Positions 26,251-36,597 of a stretch of 64,000 bases of DNA are shown piece after piece. Location: assembly GCA_023014365.1 (NCBI GenBank), contig JAEBUN010000041.1:124001-188000 (forward strand), in the 5' to 3' direction. The notes beneath the pieces were generated by a model that saw nothing but the letters and a program-made list of their open reading frames with translations, was not told the origin of the DNA and did not search any database. Both the position numbers and the translations under genes were made by a program. Position 1 is the first letter of the stretch, and every line of letters begins with the position of its first letter. The DNA is from Lepiota brunneoincarnata. Taxonomy: Eukaryota; Basidiomycota; Agaricomycetes; Agaricales; Agaricaceae.

Positions 26251-27243
26251 ATGGTTTTTGTTCCGTTTATTTCAAGGTCAAACAAAAAACTGGAAAAGCG
26301 GAAAGGAGGTGGCGGTAGAGGTGGAGGTGGCGGCAGAGGTGGTGGAGGAGCCGGAGGAGCCGGGGGCAGAGGAAGCACAATTAGCGCCGGTGGAGGCTCG
26401 AAGACTGCTTCATCTACTGGAAGAGGAGGTGGCCCTGTTTCAACAATTCCAGGGGGCCAGCCTTTCGCCGGCAGGTCTCAGGGTGGCGGTACCAGAGATC
26501 AAGTATTTGGCACAAAGTAACTTTGCTGATTATAATCTGATATTGAACATTCGACGCTTACATTTCCTTCAGGCAATACGGTAGCGGTTATCCTGGTGTC
26601 TCCGGTCGTGGGGTAGACGGTCGCGGCTTTCCTTTCTTTTTCTGGCCTCTGGCCTGGGGCGGCGCGGCGGGTTTTGGCGGCGCTGCCTATCTTCACACCC
26701 GCCAGGTATGTCACTAATACCACCAGTTTTATCTATATGATCTAAAGAGCTACTTAGTATGGCTCACCAACAAATTCCACTCGCCCAGGGGGCCCACTAT
26801 TTACAGCAACGTTGCCCTCCAACTCCTCCAGCAACTCAACCTTCCGCTTGCTTTCTGACAACGCCACGGTTGTCTCTCTGGTTGCAGACATTATCGCATC
26901 ATGTGGCTCCTCTCTCTCCTCCCCTTCCTCAATTACGCCCTCCCCGTACAACGATACAGGTCCCCCTGTCCCAGAACAGGCGGTGCAATACTATCGTGCG
27001 AGTAGCGTTTCTCTGACGCTGGACGGCTACAACAACACCGCAGTGTTCAGCTCAGACCAGAACACTCCCGACACCCCGCTGCCAAACAATACCGATACCT
27101 CCCTCTTAAACTGTCTGAACACCACCATTGGAGATGCAGTACCTCTTGTCGATAGTGCCTATGGCATGAGATGGTCCTCGCCATCTAATCTTGGCTTGTT
27201 TGTGCTCGTCTGGATTATTTCCAGACTAGCCGCCGAGGCTTAG
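26251..27243 (+). CDS. Glycine-rich membrane-associated protein, uncharacterised fungal family
   Basis: Exons 26251-26516, 26573-26705 and 26758-27243 give a 294-aa protein. Introns are 56 and 52 nt, both GT..AG, and both maintain the frame. A basic start (NKKLEKRKGG) leads into a Gly/Arg-rich region (about residues 19-60). Next come GGGTRDQVFGT at the first splice site, YGSGYPGVSGRGVDGRG, and an aromatic hydrophobic segment (FPFFFWPLAWGG..., about 108-129) that could cross a membrane. Exon 3 begins YGSPTNSTRPGGPL and carries many N-glycosylation sequons, the core motifs YYRASSVSLTLDGYNNT and LLNCLNTTIGDAVPLV, and a hydrophobic C-terminus (LGLFVLVWIISRL). I infer a glycosylated, membrane-anchored lumenal or extracellular domain. 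No function is known to me. A paralogue lies at 40.2 kb and a dead copy at 19.7 kb. Confidence 0.85.
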
Positions 27244-28628
27244 TTCTCGACACAAGTTGATTATTTTTCCCATTTTGTGTACTTTGTGCTTTTATGTACT
27301 CACCACAGTCCTCTTTGTATACCCCTCAATCCTTAGACGCTTGAGATATGAATCGATATATGTATTTGTTTAATTCAATGTCTGGTTGAATATCGTGGCC
27401 GCTATAATATAGCAATGTTACCCCTGCCACCCAGTTAGGCGTCAGAAGTCTAACACACGAAGGAGGGTGAGGGTAGATAGCTTCGGTGCGTGCACCGGTA
27501 ACTGACAATGGTAGTGGTATACAGTGTGGAATCAGAACACTATAATCGCACAGGATGCATGAATCGCCACGCAATAGCAGCCTGCTAAGAACAGTCGGTA
27601 GATGAGGTTGCGGTAAATCTGGAATATGAGAGAGACAAAAAGGACCATCCAGTGTGGCTCTACTACTGTCGGCTTCCATTTACGCTCTTCCTGGAACCTC
27701 CGAAGGCTAGGCGGTTTCTCCTTGGCGCATTATTTTCTTGATCCCATTGCCTAGGTTTCAAGCCTACCACAACCCCCCCCCCCTTCCCCCCGAAAGGTGT
27801 CACCCACAGTGCGCATCTAGCGGATTCACCGCCAATGCGAAGAAGCTCAACACATCCGCCGTCGGAGGTCGAAGAAACGACCAAAAGCAAGTAGTTGTCC
27901 AATCATTGATCAACATCCGGAAGAGAAAGGGCTCGGGACCCCGAGACGACTATCGGGTTACTTACTAAACCAGCAAATGCGTGTTCACCTCGACCAGGAT
28001 TAGGATGGGGCCAATCGCCACCTACTGAGGATTATTACCAGGCTACTCGTTGCGCGAGAGCACACAAGGGCTCGGCAGTGTGCTAGCCAGTATCGAGCGA
28101 AATTCGTTCGAGCGGGACCGTCCCTATTGCAAAAACTCGTTACAATCGTAAAACTAGGGCCGCCGGAGGGTGCCTCAAGAGATTCGCGATTCAAGCTCTA
28201 GAGTCTAAATATAGTGAGTGATGAGTACCAATTACAAAACATCTTGGTATCTCACGACTCGGCCAGTCCTGAAAACCGGGAATCCAGGTAAGTGGGCCTA
28301 AATAAACATGGGTGACAGCTGGAGGGACTCACAGAAGGCATTGTCTAACAGCATTGTGCAAATTTCTACTCTCCGACAGCGGCCGTTGTCCCTCGTGCCC
28401 CAAGTAAACATCCATGTAGGATCAGGAGGCAATGCCCCAAGACAAGGACCCAATAAAAAACGGTGCAAAGGGAGGGTTCCTGACTGACGTCCATGTCAGT
28501 AATGTCGAGCTCTGAAAGAGCATCGCTCTGTGAGAAGGTCGTACTTGGACTTCATTTTAGTCTCTGATTTTGGTCCATTACGCCCTGTTGATCGGACCAT
28601 CGTCGTGAGAACAACTCTCCTGGACCCA
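27244..28628. other. Intergenic, no gene seen
   Basis: Contains the 3' flank of the glycine-rich gene. The open frames at 27326-27679 and 27663-27968 overlap on opposite strands and match nothing recognisable. Confidence 0.5.
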
Positions 28629-28639
28629 ACTCCGCCTGC

Positions 28640-29330
28640 GTGAGTGAACGCGAACCCTCCGAAGGACGCTGCCGCACCAAAGAAGTTAGAAAAGAAGAAA
28701 GCAGCTGCCATCGTGTTTGACCCGGTTGCACTAAAGATTAAGGGTCTCGGGCTTGTATCCGTTATCAGAGGAGTTCCTTCAGGTTAAATGTTTAGGTCGA
28801 TAATCATCCTCTGCACAACCGTGGGGGTCCCCTTTTCGACGCCTAACCAGGTCCGTGGTAGTTAGCCTCGGTGGTCATGAATAAGACGAACAAAGCACTT
28901 ATGACCAGTCAGCCGTTTTGCACTATTTCCATCGCTTCACTCGTTCCAGTCGGCCTCTCGGCAGGTAACTCCGATGGGAAATACCTATTTCGCTTTGCCT
29001 GAGAGCATGCCATCGTCTCACTTGTGTCATTCCCGTGTCGCTTTCTTACCTCTCTGGCTGTTGTGAGCACACGCGGGCACTTGGCAGTGGTGTCCTCATT
29101 CCAATTTCCGTCACAGACTTCTGATTGCCGCAATGTCTTCCCAGGATGCAGTGCTTCAAGACAGTAATATTCACAGCCTTTTCCTGACAAAGCACCGTGA
29201 GGCATGGATCATTCTGTGTGATGTGCGTTGAACCTGGCATTGTATTAGTATACATAGGGGGACAACGAGTGATAAGCGTTATTTCAGTGAAGACACTACA
29301 ATGCCAATTCGACACAAAGGCACCTTGAGG
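28640..29330 (-). pseudogene. Unidentified block downstream of caspase copy A
   Basis: Read on the minus strand, this block is conserved with copy B at the protein level. A first piece (about 29330-29050) includes SNWHCSVFTEITLITRCPP, then a DPCLTVLCQEKA segment. A GT donor at 29049 follows LTTARE. A last piece (about 28760-28640) has LITDTSPRPLIFSATGSN running into a very hydrophobic MAAAFFFSNFFGAAASFGG. Substitutions between copies are partly conservative in that last piece, which favours coding origin. I do not recognise the family and could not join one clean reading frame, so this is either a short multi-exon gene or its relic. Confidence 0.4.
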
Positions 29331-29499
29331 TAGAGAATAGAATAGGGGATCTACATTAATAAAGTGCGGGGTGATGAAAAATTTTCAAGGGAGGGTGGAA
29401 GCGGAAAAGAAAGGGGGGGGGGAAGAGGGGGGAGGGTCATAGGGTAACCGACCATCCATGTTCTGCCAACGGGAACGATGCACATCAGTCAAGGGTCCG

Positions 29500-30387
29500 C
29501 GGGACGCGACAGTATCTTACCAGGGGATGTAGACTTGACAGCTATACGCAGATTGCCCATAAGGAACGATCGCTTCGTGAAGAACATGACACATACCTGC
29601 GGGTCTTGAAAGTTATCCATCTCGACTGTCCGACGTGCCTTCACAGGTCGGTTCATCTTGATAGCCATCTCAACACAGAGTTTGCATGTTTGCTTGTTAC
29701 CGCGTGCATTATCATGGAAACGTATGTATCGGCGAAGGTCATGACTATACGACATGAGACAGAGCGGTATCAGTTGTTGGCGCAAGAACGCACCTGACTC
29801 TCGTCAAGAGTTTCCGAAACGTCGTAGTAGGATTTTCAGCTTTGAGTACAATGAGTTTCTTCGTATCATAAGTAAATCAGAAGATTCCATACATAAGATT
29901 TTAATCAGGACCTAGAAGTCGGACGTTCCCTCAGCAACCTATGACGAGACATAAACGACGTTCCTCATACCTGGGTCATAGATGCTCCGTCTTTGTCCTC
30001 CCAGGATTTCTGGTCATCCTGTGCTGCAGATAATGAGACCTGAAAAAGTTGTGTAAGACCGGGGAGGTAAGGCAAATGAGAGGTCACGTGCCACAAGCCG
30101 AGCTTCAGGAATGCTCATCCTCTCTGCCCCGACAGAATCCGTCACACGGCCAAATCGGTTCAGGCGTCGCGCAGTATCGGGTTGGCGATTCGGGAGTGCA
30201 GGGCTTTAGGCCTTTGAGGACCAACAGGTTGTTTTCCGTCGCGATCCTTATACTTGATTCCAATGAGCGATGCCTCCTTACGAGGTTCCCAGGATGGCGC
30301 CGGAGCTGACTTGGCAATAGGAGACAACGTGGTAGGCTCAGCGACAGCTGCCACGGGCAGAGGCTGCTCGCTGGAGTGCTGTGACAT
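29500..30387 (-). pseudogene. Caspase-like peptidase, catalytic core deleted
   Basis: ATG at 30387 begins MSQHSSEQPLP and keeps the first beta strand, ASLIGIKYKDRDGKQPVGP. It then jumps to sequence that in copy B lies after the catalytic core (RPKA...ESPTRY.ATPEPIWPCDGFCR). The deletion removes everything between, including the HYAGH and DSCHS motifs, so no active peptidase can result. The C-terminal exon at about 29600-29780 still reads HDNARGNKQT...VEMDNFQDPQ, but the last exon is shifted by one base relative to copy B. It lies immediately downstream (minus strand) of the kinase gene. Confidence 0.82.
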
Positions 30388-30575
30388 GTTGGCCTCTGAG
30401 GACTCCCCCTGTCCTGCCTGGATTTACATGAAATATGTCAAAGGCAGCCCACGCAATAAACATCTTTCATGACTCACCCAAGAATGAAGGATCCTTTGTA
30501 CGCTGTCATAGTCAATCGTAGTCGTTCGCGACCTAGCCTTCCTCTCATTGTGGACGAGGAATAGTAGGGTCAAGT

Positions 30576-32247
30576 TCAACTGGGAGGACGATCATCATCC
30601 GCGTTCAGGGAATCGATGAGGTTCCGGGCAGCACTTGCCGATGGGCGACTTGCTGGATCATAGTCCCAGCAGCTTCGCATCACTGGTCCCACCGCATTAT
30701 CAACCAACTTGCATACCTGCCTATCACCCAGGACTGGTCGTTCCGGATCGATTCCTCCCCTCAAGAAGGCACGTATCAGTTGAGCAGGTAATGCGTACCG
30801 CACGAATGGAATTTCGCCTGTAAAGGCCTTGAAAATCAAAAGACTGGTTACGCAATTGCTGATGGTAAGAGGGAGAGCCATCTCACCTCAAAACAAATGC
30901 AGCCAAATGCCCATATGTCAGTCTCGTATGTTGGTGGCGGCACAAGGTCCCCAGTGAAGAACTCTGGAGCCATCCAGTTCGTGGTCCCGGAATGCTCCGT
31001 AGCAGTGGTGGTGCCAACAACCGTTGAGGCGATTTTGGAAACACCAAAGTCTGCAAGCATCGCCCTTTTAGTTTCTGAAACCAGGACATTGCTCTGTGGG
31101 TTTCAAGCATCAGAACGAGTTCGTACCCTTGAAATTAGTTATAAAACTTGCCGCTTTGAGATCAGAATGCACAATCTCCGTGCTGTGTAAGTACTCCAGC
31201 CCACGTATAATATCAGAAAGCTACGAGTTACGATTAGGGAGATGGACACAACTAGCGTCACGGTATTAGTACACACCAGGGGAACGACCGGAGTCTGCGG
31301 GGAACAGCTAAGATAGGAAACAAGGTCACCCGCCTTCATCCACGGAGCAACCATGCAAATCCTTGGTATTTCTTCGTCGGAGAGGTAGACGCCATAGAAT
31401 GGGACAATATTTGGGTGTGATATGCAGGTCCACAGTGCAAGCTCTCCTGCGTGGGCCTGTAGCGAAGTTGGGCTCATGAAACGAACGTCAAGATCTCGGA
31501 CGTACGACGTACTCTCAGAACTCGTTCACTCGCACCCCTTTGATACATACGGACCGCTTTGACACACACTGTCCGACCATTGGAATGTCCTTTGTAGATG
31601 AAACCGAACCCTCCTTGTTGAACCTGGGCGGATGAGGTCACATTGTACGTCTGTAAGCCTAAGACATTGGGGGAAGACCTGAGCCGACTTGGTTACTTTG
31701 GTGAAGATGTGTAAAATATGCTTTCTTTCGCGTGGCGATTGGAGAGCGTCACTGTCGTAGAGCACCTTTTGAATGAACGTCCAGTCATCCTAAATAAAGC
31801 ACTTGGGACACTGGTAAAACTCACTTTGGTCAGGAAGTCGGCCATGCATTGGGCATCATCATTACGGAGACTAGCAATCTCAGCGCTCTTGACCGAGTTA
31901 CGAGCTGCAAGAGTTGATACAAGAACACAAGAACGCCTGTACTTCACTTTGTCCCTGTCACTCTCCTGTTCCTGTTCCCGCTCCCTTCTGCTTTCATCCT
32001 CGCCCCTGCCCCCCCCAGTCCCACCCCTACCCTCTTGTTTGTGCTGGAGCATCAACACCCGCGATCTCCAGGCTTCATTCTCCTGAGAAAGGGAAGCGAC
32101 CTTGTCCTTCTCGATTTCCTCTGGGTCAAAGGGCGCTGCCATGAGCTCATCCGCCGCACCATCCGAGGTTTGTTGTTGAGCATGTTCGTGAGTAAAAGAA
32201 GATGGCGTGGGGTATCTAGGGCTAATGTTCTCTCGAGTCCCTGTCAT
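30576..32247 (-). CDS. TKL-like Ser/Thr protein kinase, one frame break
   Basis: Exons, transcript order: 32247-31825, 31789-31513, 31456-31277, 31220-31152, 31093-30887, 30827-30576; about 468 aa. An acidic/basic N-terminus (predicted coiled coil, SQENEAWRSRV..) leads to a helical linker (HILHIFTKVTKSAQVFPQCL) as in many agaricomycete kinases. The kinase domain has the Gly loop QQGGFGFIYKG, lysine in VCVKAV, helix-C glutamate in AHAGELALW, SHPNIVPFYGVYL, catalytic VHSDLKASN, ADFGVSK, WMAPEFF, WAFGCICFE and CWDYDPASRP. The catalytic loop is HSD, not HRD, so it is a non-RD kinase. One extra base near 31621-31632, between LIRP and VQQGG, breaks the frame. One intron is 35 nt (31790-31824). Another (31094-31151) starts GC and ends AG. 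Active-site residues are intact, so activity is likely if the indel is an assembly error. Confidence 0.88.
31094..31151 (-). other. Probable GC-AG intron in the kinase gene
   Basis: The only splice that joins HSDLKA to SNVLVSETK in frame uses donor GCAAGT (ending at 31151) and acceptor cacAG (31094). The GT six bases from that site (in aaGTTTTA) does not restore the kinase frame with either nearby AG. GC-AG introns are a known minor class of U2 introns with donors like GCAAGT. Intron length is 58 nt, matching its neighbours. Confidence 0.72.
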
Positions 32248-33012
32248 CGTGAAGCAATGACATATGATAGTAGTTGTGGAGGATACGGCGTTGGGTGCTG
32301 CAGCTGTTTGCTGAGGGAGGCCACAGGTTGGCCGGGTGAGAGGACCACAGGATTGAGGGCGGGCGTTGCAGGAGCGGGTAATGGCAGTGAGAGGGTCAGG
32401 AGGCCTAATGAAGGGGTTTACTGGTTGAACAACCACATGTTCCTCGCGTGGTCATTACGTGACTACAGTAGGCAAGCTTCATTTTACGCGCGAGTGATGG
32501 AAGCCGACCGTATTGCATTACCCAGGGTAAGTGCACTTGTAAGAATAAGGATCTACGAGCATAAGTGCTCACCTCAGTCACTCGTTATACGCACGAGTAC
32601 TGAGGGGAGCCTAGGCAACCGAAATTCTACTGAATAGGAATAAAAACAAAATGGTAAGCAAATCGCGAGATCGCGATTGCATGGAAAGGATCCAAGTCCA
32701 AATAAAACAACAAGTAAAATGTCCAGCTGACGTCGCGTCAACTGTCCGCTGGCTTGTAAAAATCCAACACTATGCTCCTATATTTCTGGTGCTGAGGGGT
32801 GGGGTTGGGTTGTAAAAATACAGTGCCGAGTTTGTGCAGACTTGCGACCACGTGCCTTCCACACGGGGTGTAACCGGTCAAGTCGTTTATTCAGCTTTGG
32901 TTAGAATGTTATTCTCGTTGGCCACAAAATTTTGATTGTAGCTCTATTCTTGTGCACCTCTCTAACACGGGGGACCTAGCAAAATTCCTCTTGATTATGA
33001 GTCCTACACCCG
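32248..33012. other. Intergenic, kinase upstream region
   Basis: This holds the presumed promoter and leader of the kinase on the minus strand. The kinase frame stays open to an ATG at 32436, so the start could be there instead of 32247. Nothing else is recognisable. Confidence 0.5.
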
Positions 33013-33790
33013 ACTCCGCCTGCGTGACTGAACGCGAACCCTCCGAAGGACACCGCCGCATTAAAGAAGTTGGAAAAGAAGAAAGCAGCTGCCATCGTGT
33101 TTGACCCGGTTGCACTAAAGATTAAGGGTCTCGGGCTTGTATCCGTTATCAGAGGAGTTCCTTCAGGTTAAATGTTTACAATGCACAACGCCCTCCCTCG
33201 TGTTGCTTTCGGTCGATAATCGTCCTCTGCACAACCGTGGGGGTCCCCTTTTCGAAGCCTAACCGGTTCGTGGTAGTTAGCCTCGGTAATCATGAATAAG
33301 ACGAACAAAGCACTTATACCAGTCAGCCGTTTTGCACTATTTCCATCGCTTCACTCGTTCGAGCCGGCCTCTCGGCAGGTAACTCCGATGGGAAATACCT
33401 ATTTGCTTTGCCTGGGAGCATGCCGTCGTCACCTGCATCATTCCCGTTGTCGCTTTCTTATCTCTCTGGCTGATGTGAGCAAACGCAAAGGCACTTGGCA
33501 GTGGTGTCCTCATCCAATTTCCGTCACAGACTTCTGATTGCCGCAACATCTTCCCAGGATGCAGTGCTCCAAGAAGGGACAGTAGTCACAGCCTTTTCCT
33601 GACAAAGCGCCGTGAGGCATGGATCATTGTGTCTGATGTGCGTTGAACCTGGTTTGGAGTCATCAAACATTGTATTAGTATACATCGGGGGGGCAACGAG
33701 TGATAAGAGTTATTTCAGTGAAGACACTATAGTACCAATTTGACACAAAGGCACCTTGAGGTAGAGAATAGAATAAGGGATTTACATTAA
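33013..33790 (-). other. Unidentified coding-like block downstream of caspase copy B
   Basis: Minus-strand reading gives FVSNWYYSVFTEITLITRCP then DPCLTALCQEKA at about 33745-33580, and at about 33170-33013 LITDTSPRPLIFSATGSN followed by hydrophobic MAAAFFFSNFFNAAVSFGG. Both align with copy A. The donor that is GTAAG in copy A (29045-29049) is ATAAG here (33457-33461), so splicing would fail at that site. No family is recognised. The hydrophobic tail could be a membrane segment. Confidence 0.4.
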
Positions 33791-33848
33791 TGAAGTGCGG
33801 GACGGGTGAAAGCGGAAAAGAAAGGGAGGGAGGGGAAGAAGGGGAGGG

Positions 33849-36055
33849 TCATAGGGGTAACCGGTCATCCATGTTCTGCCAACGTGAATCGTATGATGCA
33901 CGTCAGTCAAAGGCCCGCGAGACACAAAAGTATCTTACCAGAGGATGCAGACTCGATAGCTACACGCAGATCATTCATAAGGAACGATCGTTTCATGAAG
34001 AACATGATACATACCTGCGGGTCTTGAAAGTTATCCATCTCGACTGTCCGACGTGCCTTTACAGGTCGGTTCGTCTTGATAGCCATCTCAGCACAATCTT
34101 TGTATATTTTCTTGTAACCGCGTGCATTATCATGGAGGTGTATGTACGATCGGTGGAGGTCATGACTACGCGACGTGAGACAGAGCGGTATCAGTTATTG
34201 GCTGTAAGGACGCACCTGACTCTCGTCAAGAGTTTCCGGAACGTCGGGGTAGGATCCTCGTCTTCGAGTACAATGAGTTTCTTCATATCATAGATAAATC
34301 AGAAGATTCCATACATAAGAGCCTAATCAAGGCCTAGAAATCGGTTCTCTCAGCAACCTATGACGAGACATAAACGACGTTCCTCATACCTGGGTCATAG
34401 ATGCTCCGTCTTTGTCCTCCCAAGATTTCTGGTCATCCTGTGCTGCAGATAATGAGACCTGAAAAAGTTGTGTAAGACCGGGGAGGGTAAGGCAAATTTA
34501 GAGGTCACGTGCCACAAGCCGAGGAGGATCTTCAGGATGCTCATCCTCCTCTCTATCCCGACAGAATCCGTCACACGGCCAAATCAGTTCGGGCGTCGCG
34601 CAATATCGGGTTGGCGATTCGAAAATGCAGGCTTTAGGCCTTTCCACGTCCGTCGTGATACTCAGGGCGGTGGTCATGGCGGAAATGATGGTCTTGTCTT
34701 CATAGACGGTGCTCAAAATCCTGTCAATCGATGATTCCTTCCATCGAGGGTTGGTCAGACCGACACGGCCGTTAATGATCGTCCGGCGGTGATTGAGGTT
34801 GATCTGATCGATAGGTGAACCGGTATTTGATTGAGGACTATTTGAAGATTTGAATGATTGTAATAGCCTGCTCTGCATACCTCCGGACTGCACACAGGTG
34901 TATTAGCCCCCCCGGATTTGAAATATGGAGGGTAAACATACCGTTTTTGTTCCAGAGTGACGCAGATTTTCTCCTTCCCTTTGATATCCACGGCGTGAAG
35001 ACACGATTGCATCGATAGTGTTCCAAATCTATGTCAGATGCTGTCAGTGTCACCAACTGAATCATGGCATTGCGTAATTACCCAGAAGAGAGGCCGAATG
35101 GCACGAATCGAAGACAGCCTGCGTGTATTCAGTCACAGAATACGGACCGCAAACCGAAACAATCACGAACCACTAAAGTACAACCAGCAGGTAGCTTGTC
35201 AACAAGAATCCGTCGCAAATCCTGCAGCAGTCCTTGTAAGTGGAGGAAAAGAGGCAAAGCGCTTGATCGTACATTGTCCCTAATCAGGCCATGAGGATTG
35301 AGAGACATCGGAAGGAACAAGACCTAAAGTTCAAGCAAAACATAAGCGCCACGGCGAAAGACAAGAGCCGAGCAATCACTTACATTCGTCCTTTCCGTCC
35401 TCTTCGCTATTATCCTTGTTGTCTACTTGCGTCGAGTGACCGGCATCTACGGACTTGATGAGCTTTTGATGGCGAAAGCGAACAGAGAACAGACTCACAA
35501 TGAAAGAAAAAGCTGTCCCCCGGTTGTGCATCCGCTGTAAGTTCCGACATCTTCCAAATCTGAGTGCTGAAAAGTTACTATGTACCCCACAACGACCAAC
35601 AGGGGAGCTTACCATGTTACGACGGGTGGGCTGTAGTTGATGAGGATCGTCACTATCGATAAGTGTAGTTATGTTCCTCTCGTCGTAACCATACCGATCT
35701 GGTAAAGGTGTTATAAGAAACGGCGCCGAGAATAACTCGAGAACTTACCAATGAGCAGTTGCTTCATATCCCGCACATCCTTGTGAGGACCAACAAGTTG
35801 TTTTCCGTCGCGATCCTTATACTTGATTCCAATGAACAACGCCTTCTTCCTCTGAGGCTTCCAGGAGGGCGCCGGAGCTGACTCGGCAAGAGGGGGCAAC
35901 GCGGTGGTGGTGGGTTCAGCGACAGCCGTCATGGGCCGAGGCTGCTCGCTGTGGTGTTGCGACGTGTCGGCCTTGGAAGGCTGGACTTGAAGTTCGCCGT
36001 TGGGGGGTGGAGGTGAACGAAAACGCTTCGGTGCTTGGTAATAGAGTGTTTTCAT
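33849..36055 (-). CDS. Caspase-like cysteine peptidase (C14, metacaspase type), one frame break
   Basis: A multi-exon gene. First exons run 36055-35749, 35698-35613, 35559-35499, 35446-35384, 35323-35273, 35221-35171, 35118-35082 and 35028-34942, with 50-60 nt introns; three or four more follow to TGA at 33849. A proline-rich N-terminus precedes KALFIGIKYKDRD, KDVRDMKQLLI and QPGDSFFFHYAGHS with the catalytic His (about residue 155). Then come ECLVPSD, GLIRDNDLRRILVDKLPAGC and AVFDSCHSASLL with the catalytic Cys (about 213). The tail has CDGFCR, SLSAAQDDQKSWED and VEMDNFQDPQNMDDRLPL-stop. One base too many at about 35297-35309 separates LVPSD from NPHGLIRDN. Metacaspases cleave after Arg/Lys and act in stress and cell death; which applies here is unknown. 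One splice near 34881 is uncertain. Confidence 0.87.
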
Positions 36056-36597
36056 TCCGATGTTAATCAGAGGGAAGTGGGCATTAAGCGAACCCTTTTG
36101 GCAGGAGAGATAGAGTATTTAAGAAAGGGATGAGCGTTAATACAGCTTCCACATGAGAATCAGGGCTCACCAATGTTGACCTATAAGTTCGGAGGATGAG
36201 CTGGAGGACATACAGAGCTGTGCGACGGATGACAGCCCTGCTGTGAACCAGCGCTAACAAGAAGCGGGAAGGTGAGAGCGAATCCAGCTTCGCGAAGGGG
36301 AAAAGGTGAGGGATGGGAGAGGAAAGTGAGTGTCAATGAAGACCTCAAGGTGTGGGCCAAATCTAAGAGTGGTAGAGAGGTGGGGAAACGGGCCATTATA
36401 CTCCCCGATGCCTAAAAACAACCGGAGACATGTGCCTAGGACGAGTGCATTGTTTGGTTAATGATAGACGCCTACCAACGTGTTTCAGCTTCTGATATGC
36501 TTAGGCGCCGCCCTGCACAACAAAGACACAGGAGCCTGGGCGCGTAAATCCGAAGAACTCTCATTGCTACGGAGACAGTTGTTGTGCATACTACATA
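36056..36597. other. Intergenic, caspase promoter region
   Basis: Upstream of the caspase ATG and downstream of the SDR stop. A pyrimidine-rich open frame (36181-36396, minus) has no recognisable similarity. No clear TATA box is seen. Confidence 0.5.

Larger units (their letters stand above)
28629..30390. repeat. Segmental duplication, copy A (internally deleted)
   Basis: This segment aligns base by base with 33013-34641 and then with 35783-35960. Shared landmarks include the start tract at 28629/33013, the block at 29600/34030 and the junction at about 30213/34641. Relative to copy B it lacks about 1.14 kb (B 34641-35783). The two parts meet inside a short cctt-like microhomology. Scattered substitutions and small indels show that the copies are not recent. 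Confidence 0.88.
33013..36055. repeat. Segmental duplication, copy B (more complete)
   Basis: This is the counterpart of 28629-30390, in the same orientation, with the kinase gene between the two copies. It retains the caspase catalytic exons missing from copy A, and has small insertions relative to A, for example near 33178-33212 and 33650-33668. A kinase was either caught between two copies of a tandem duplication or inserted later. Confidence 0.88.
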
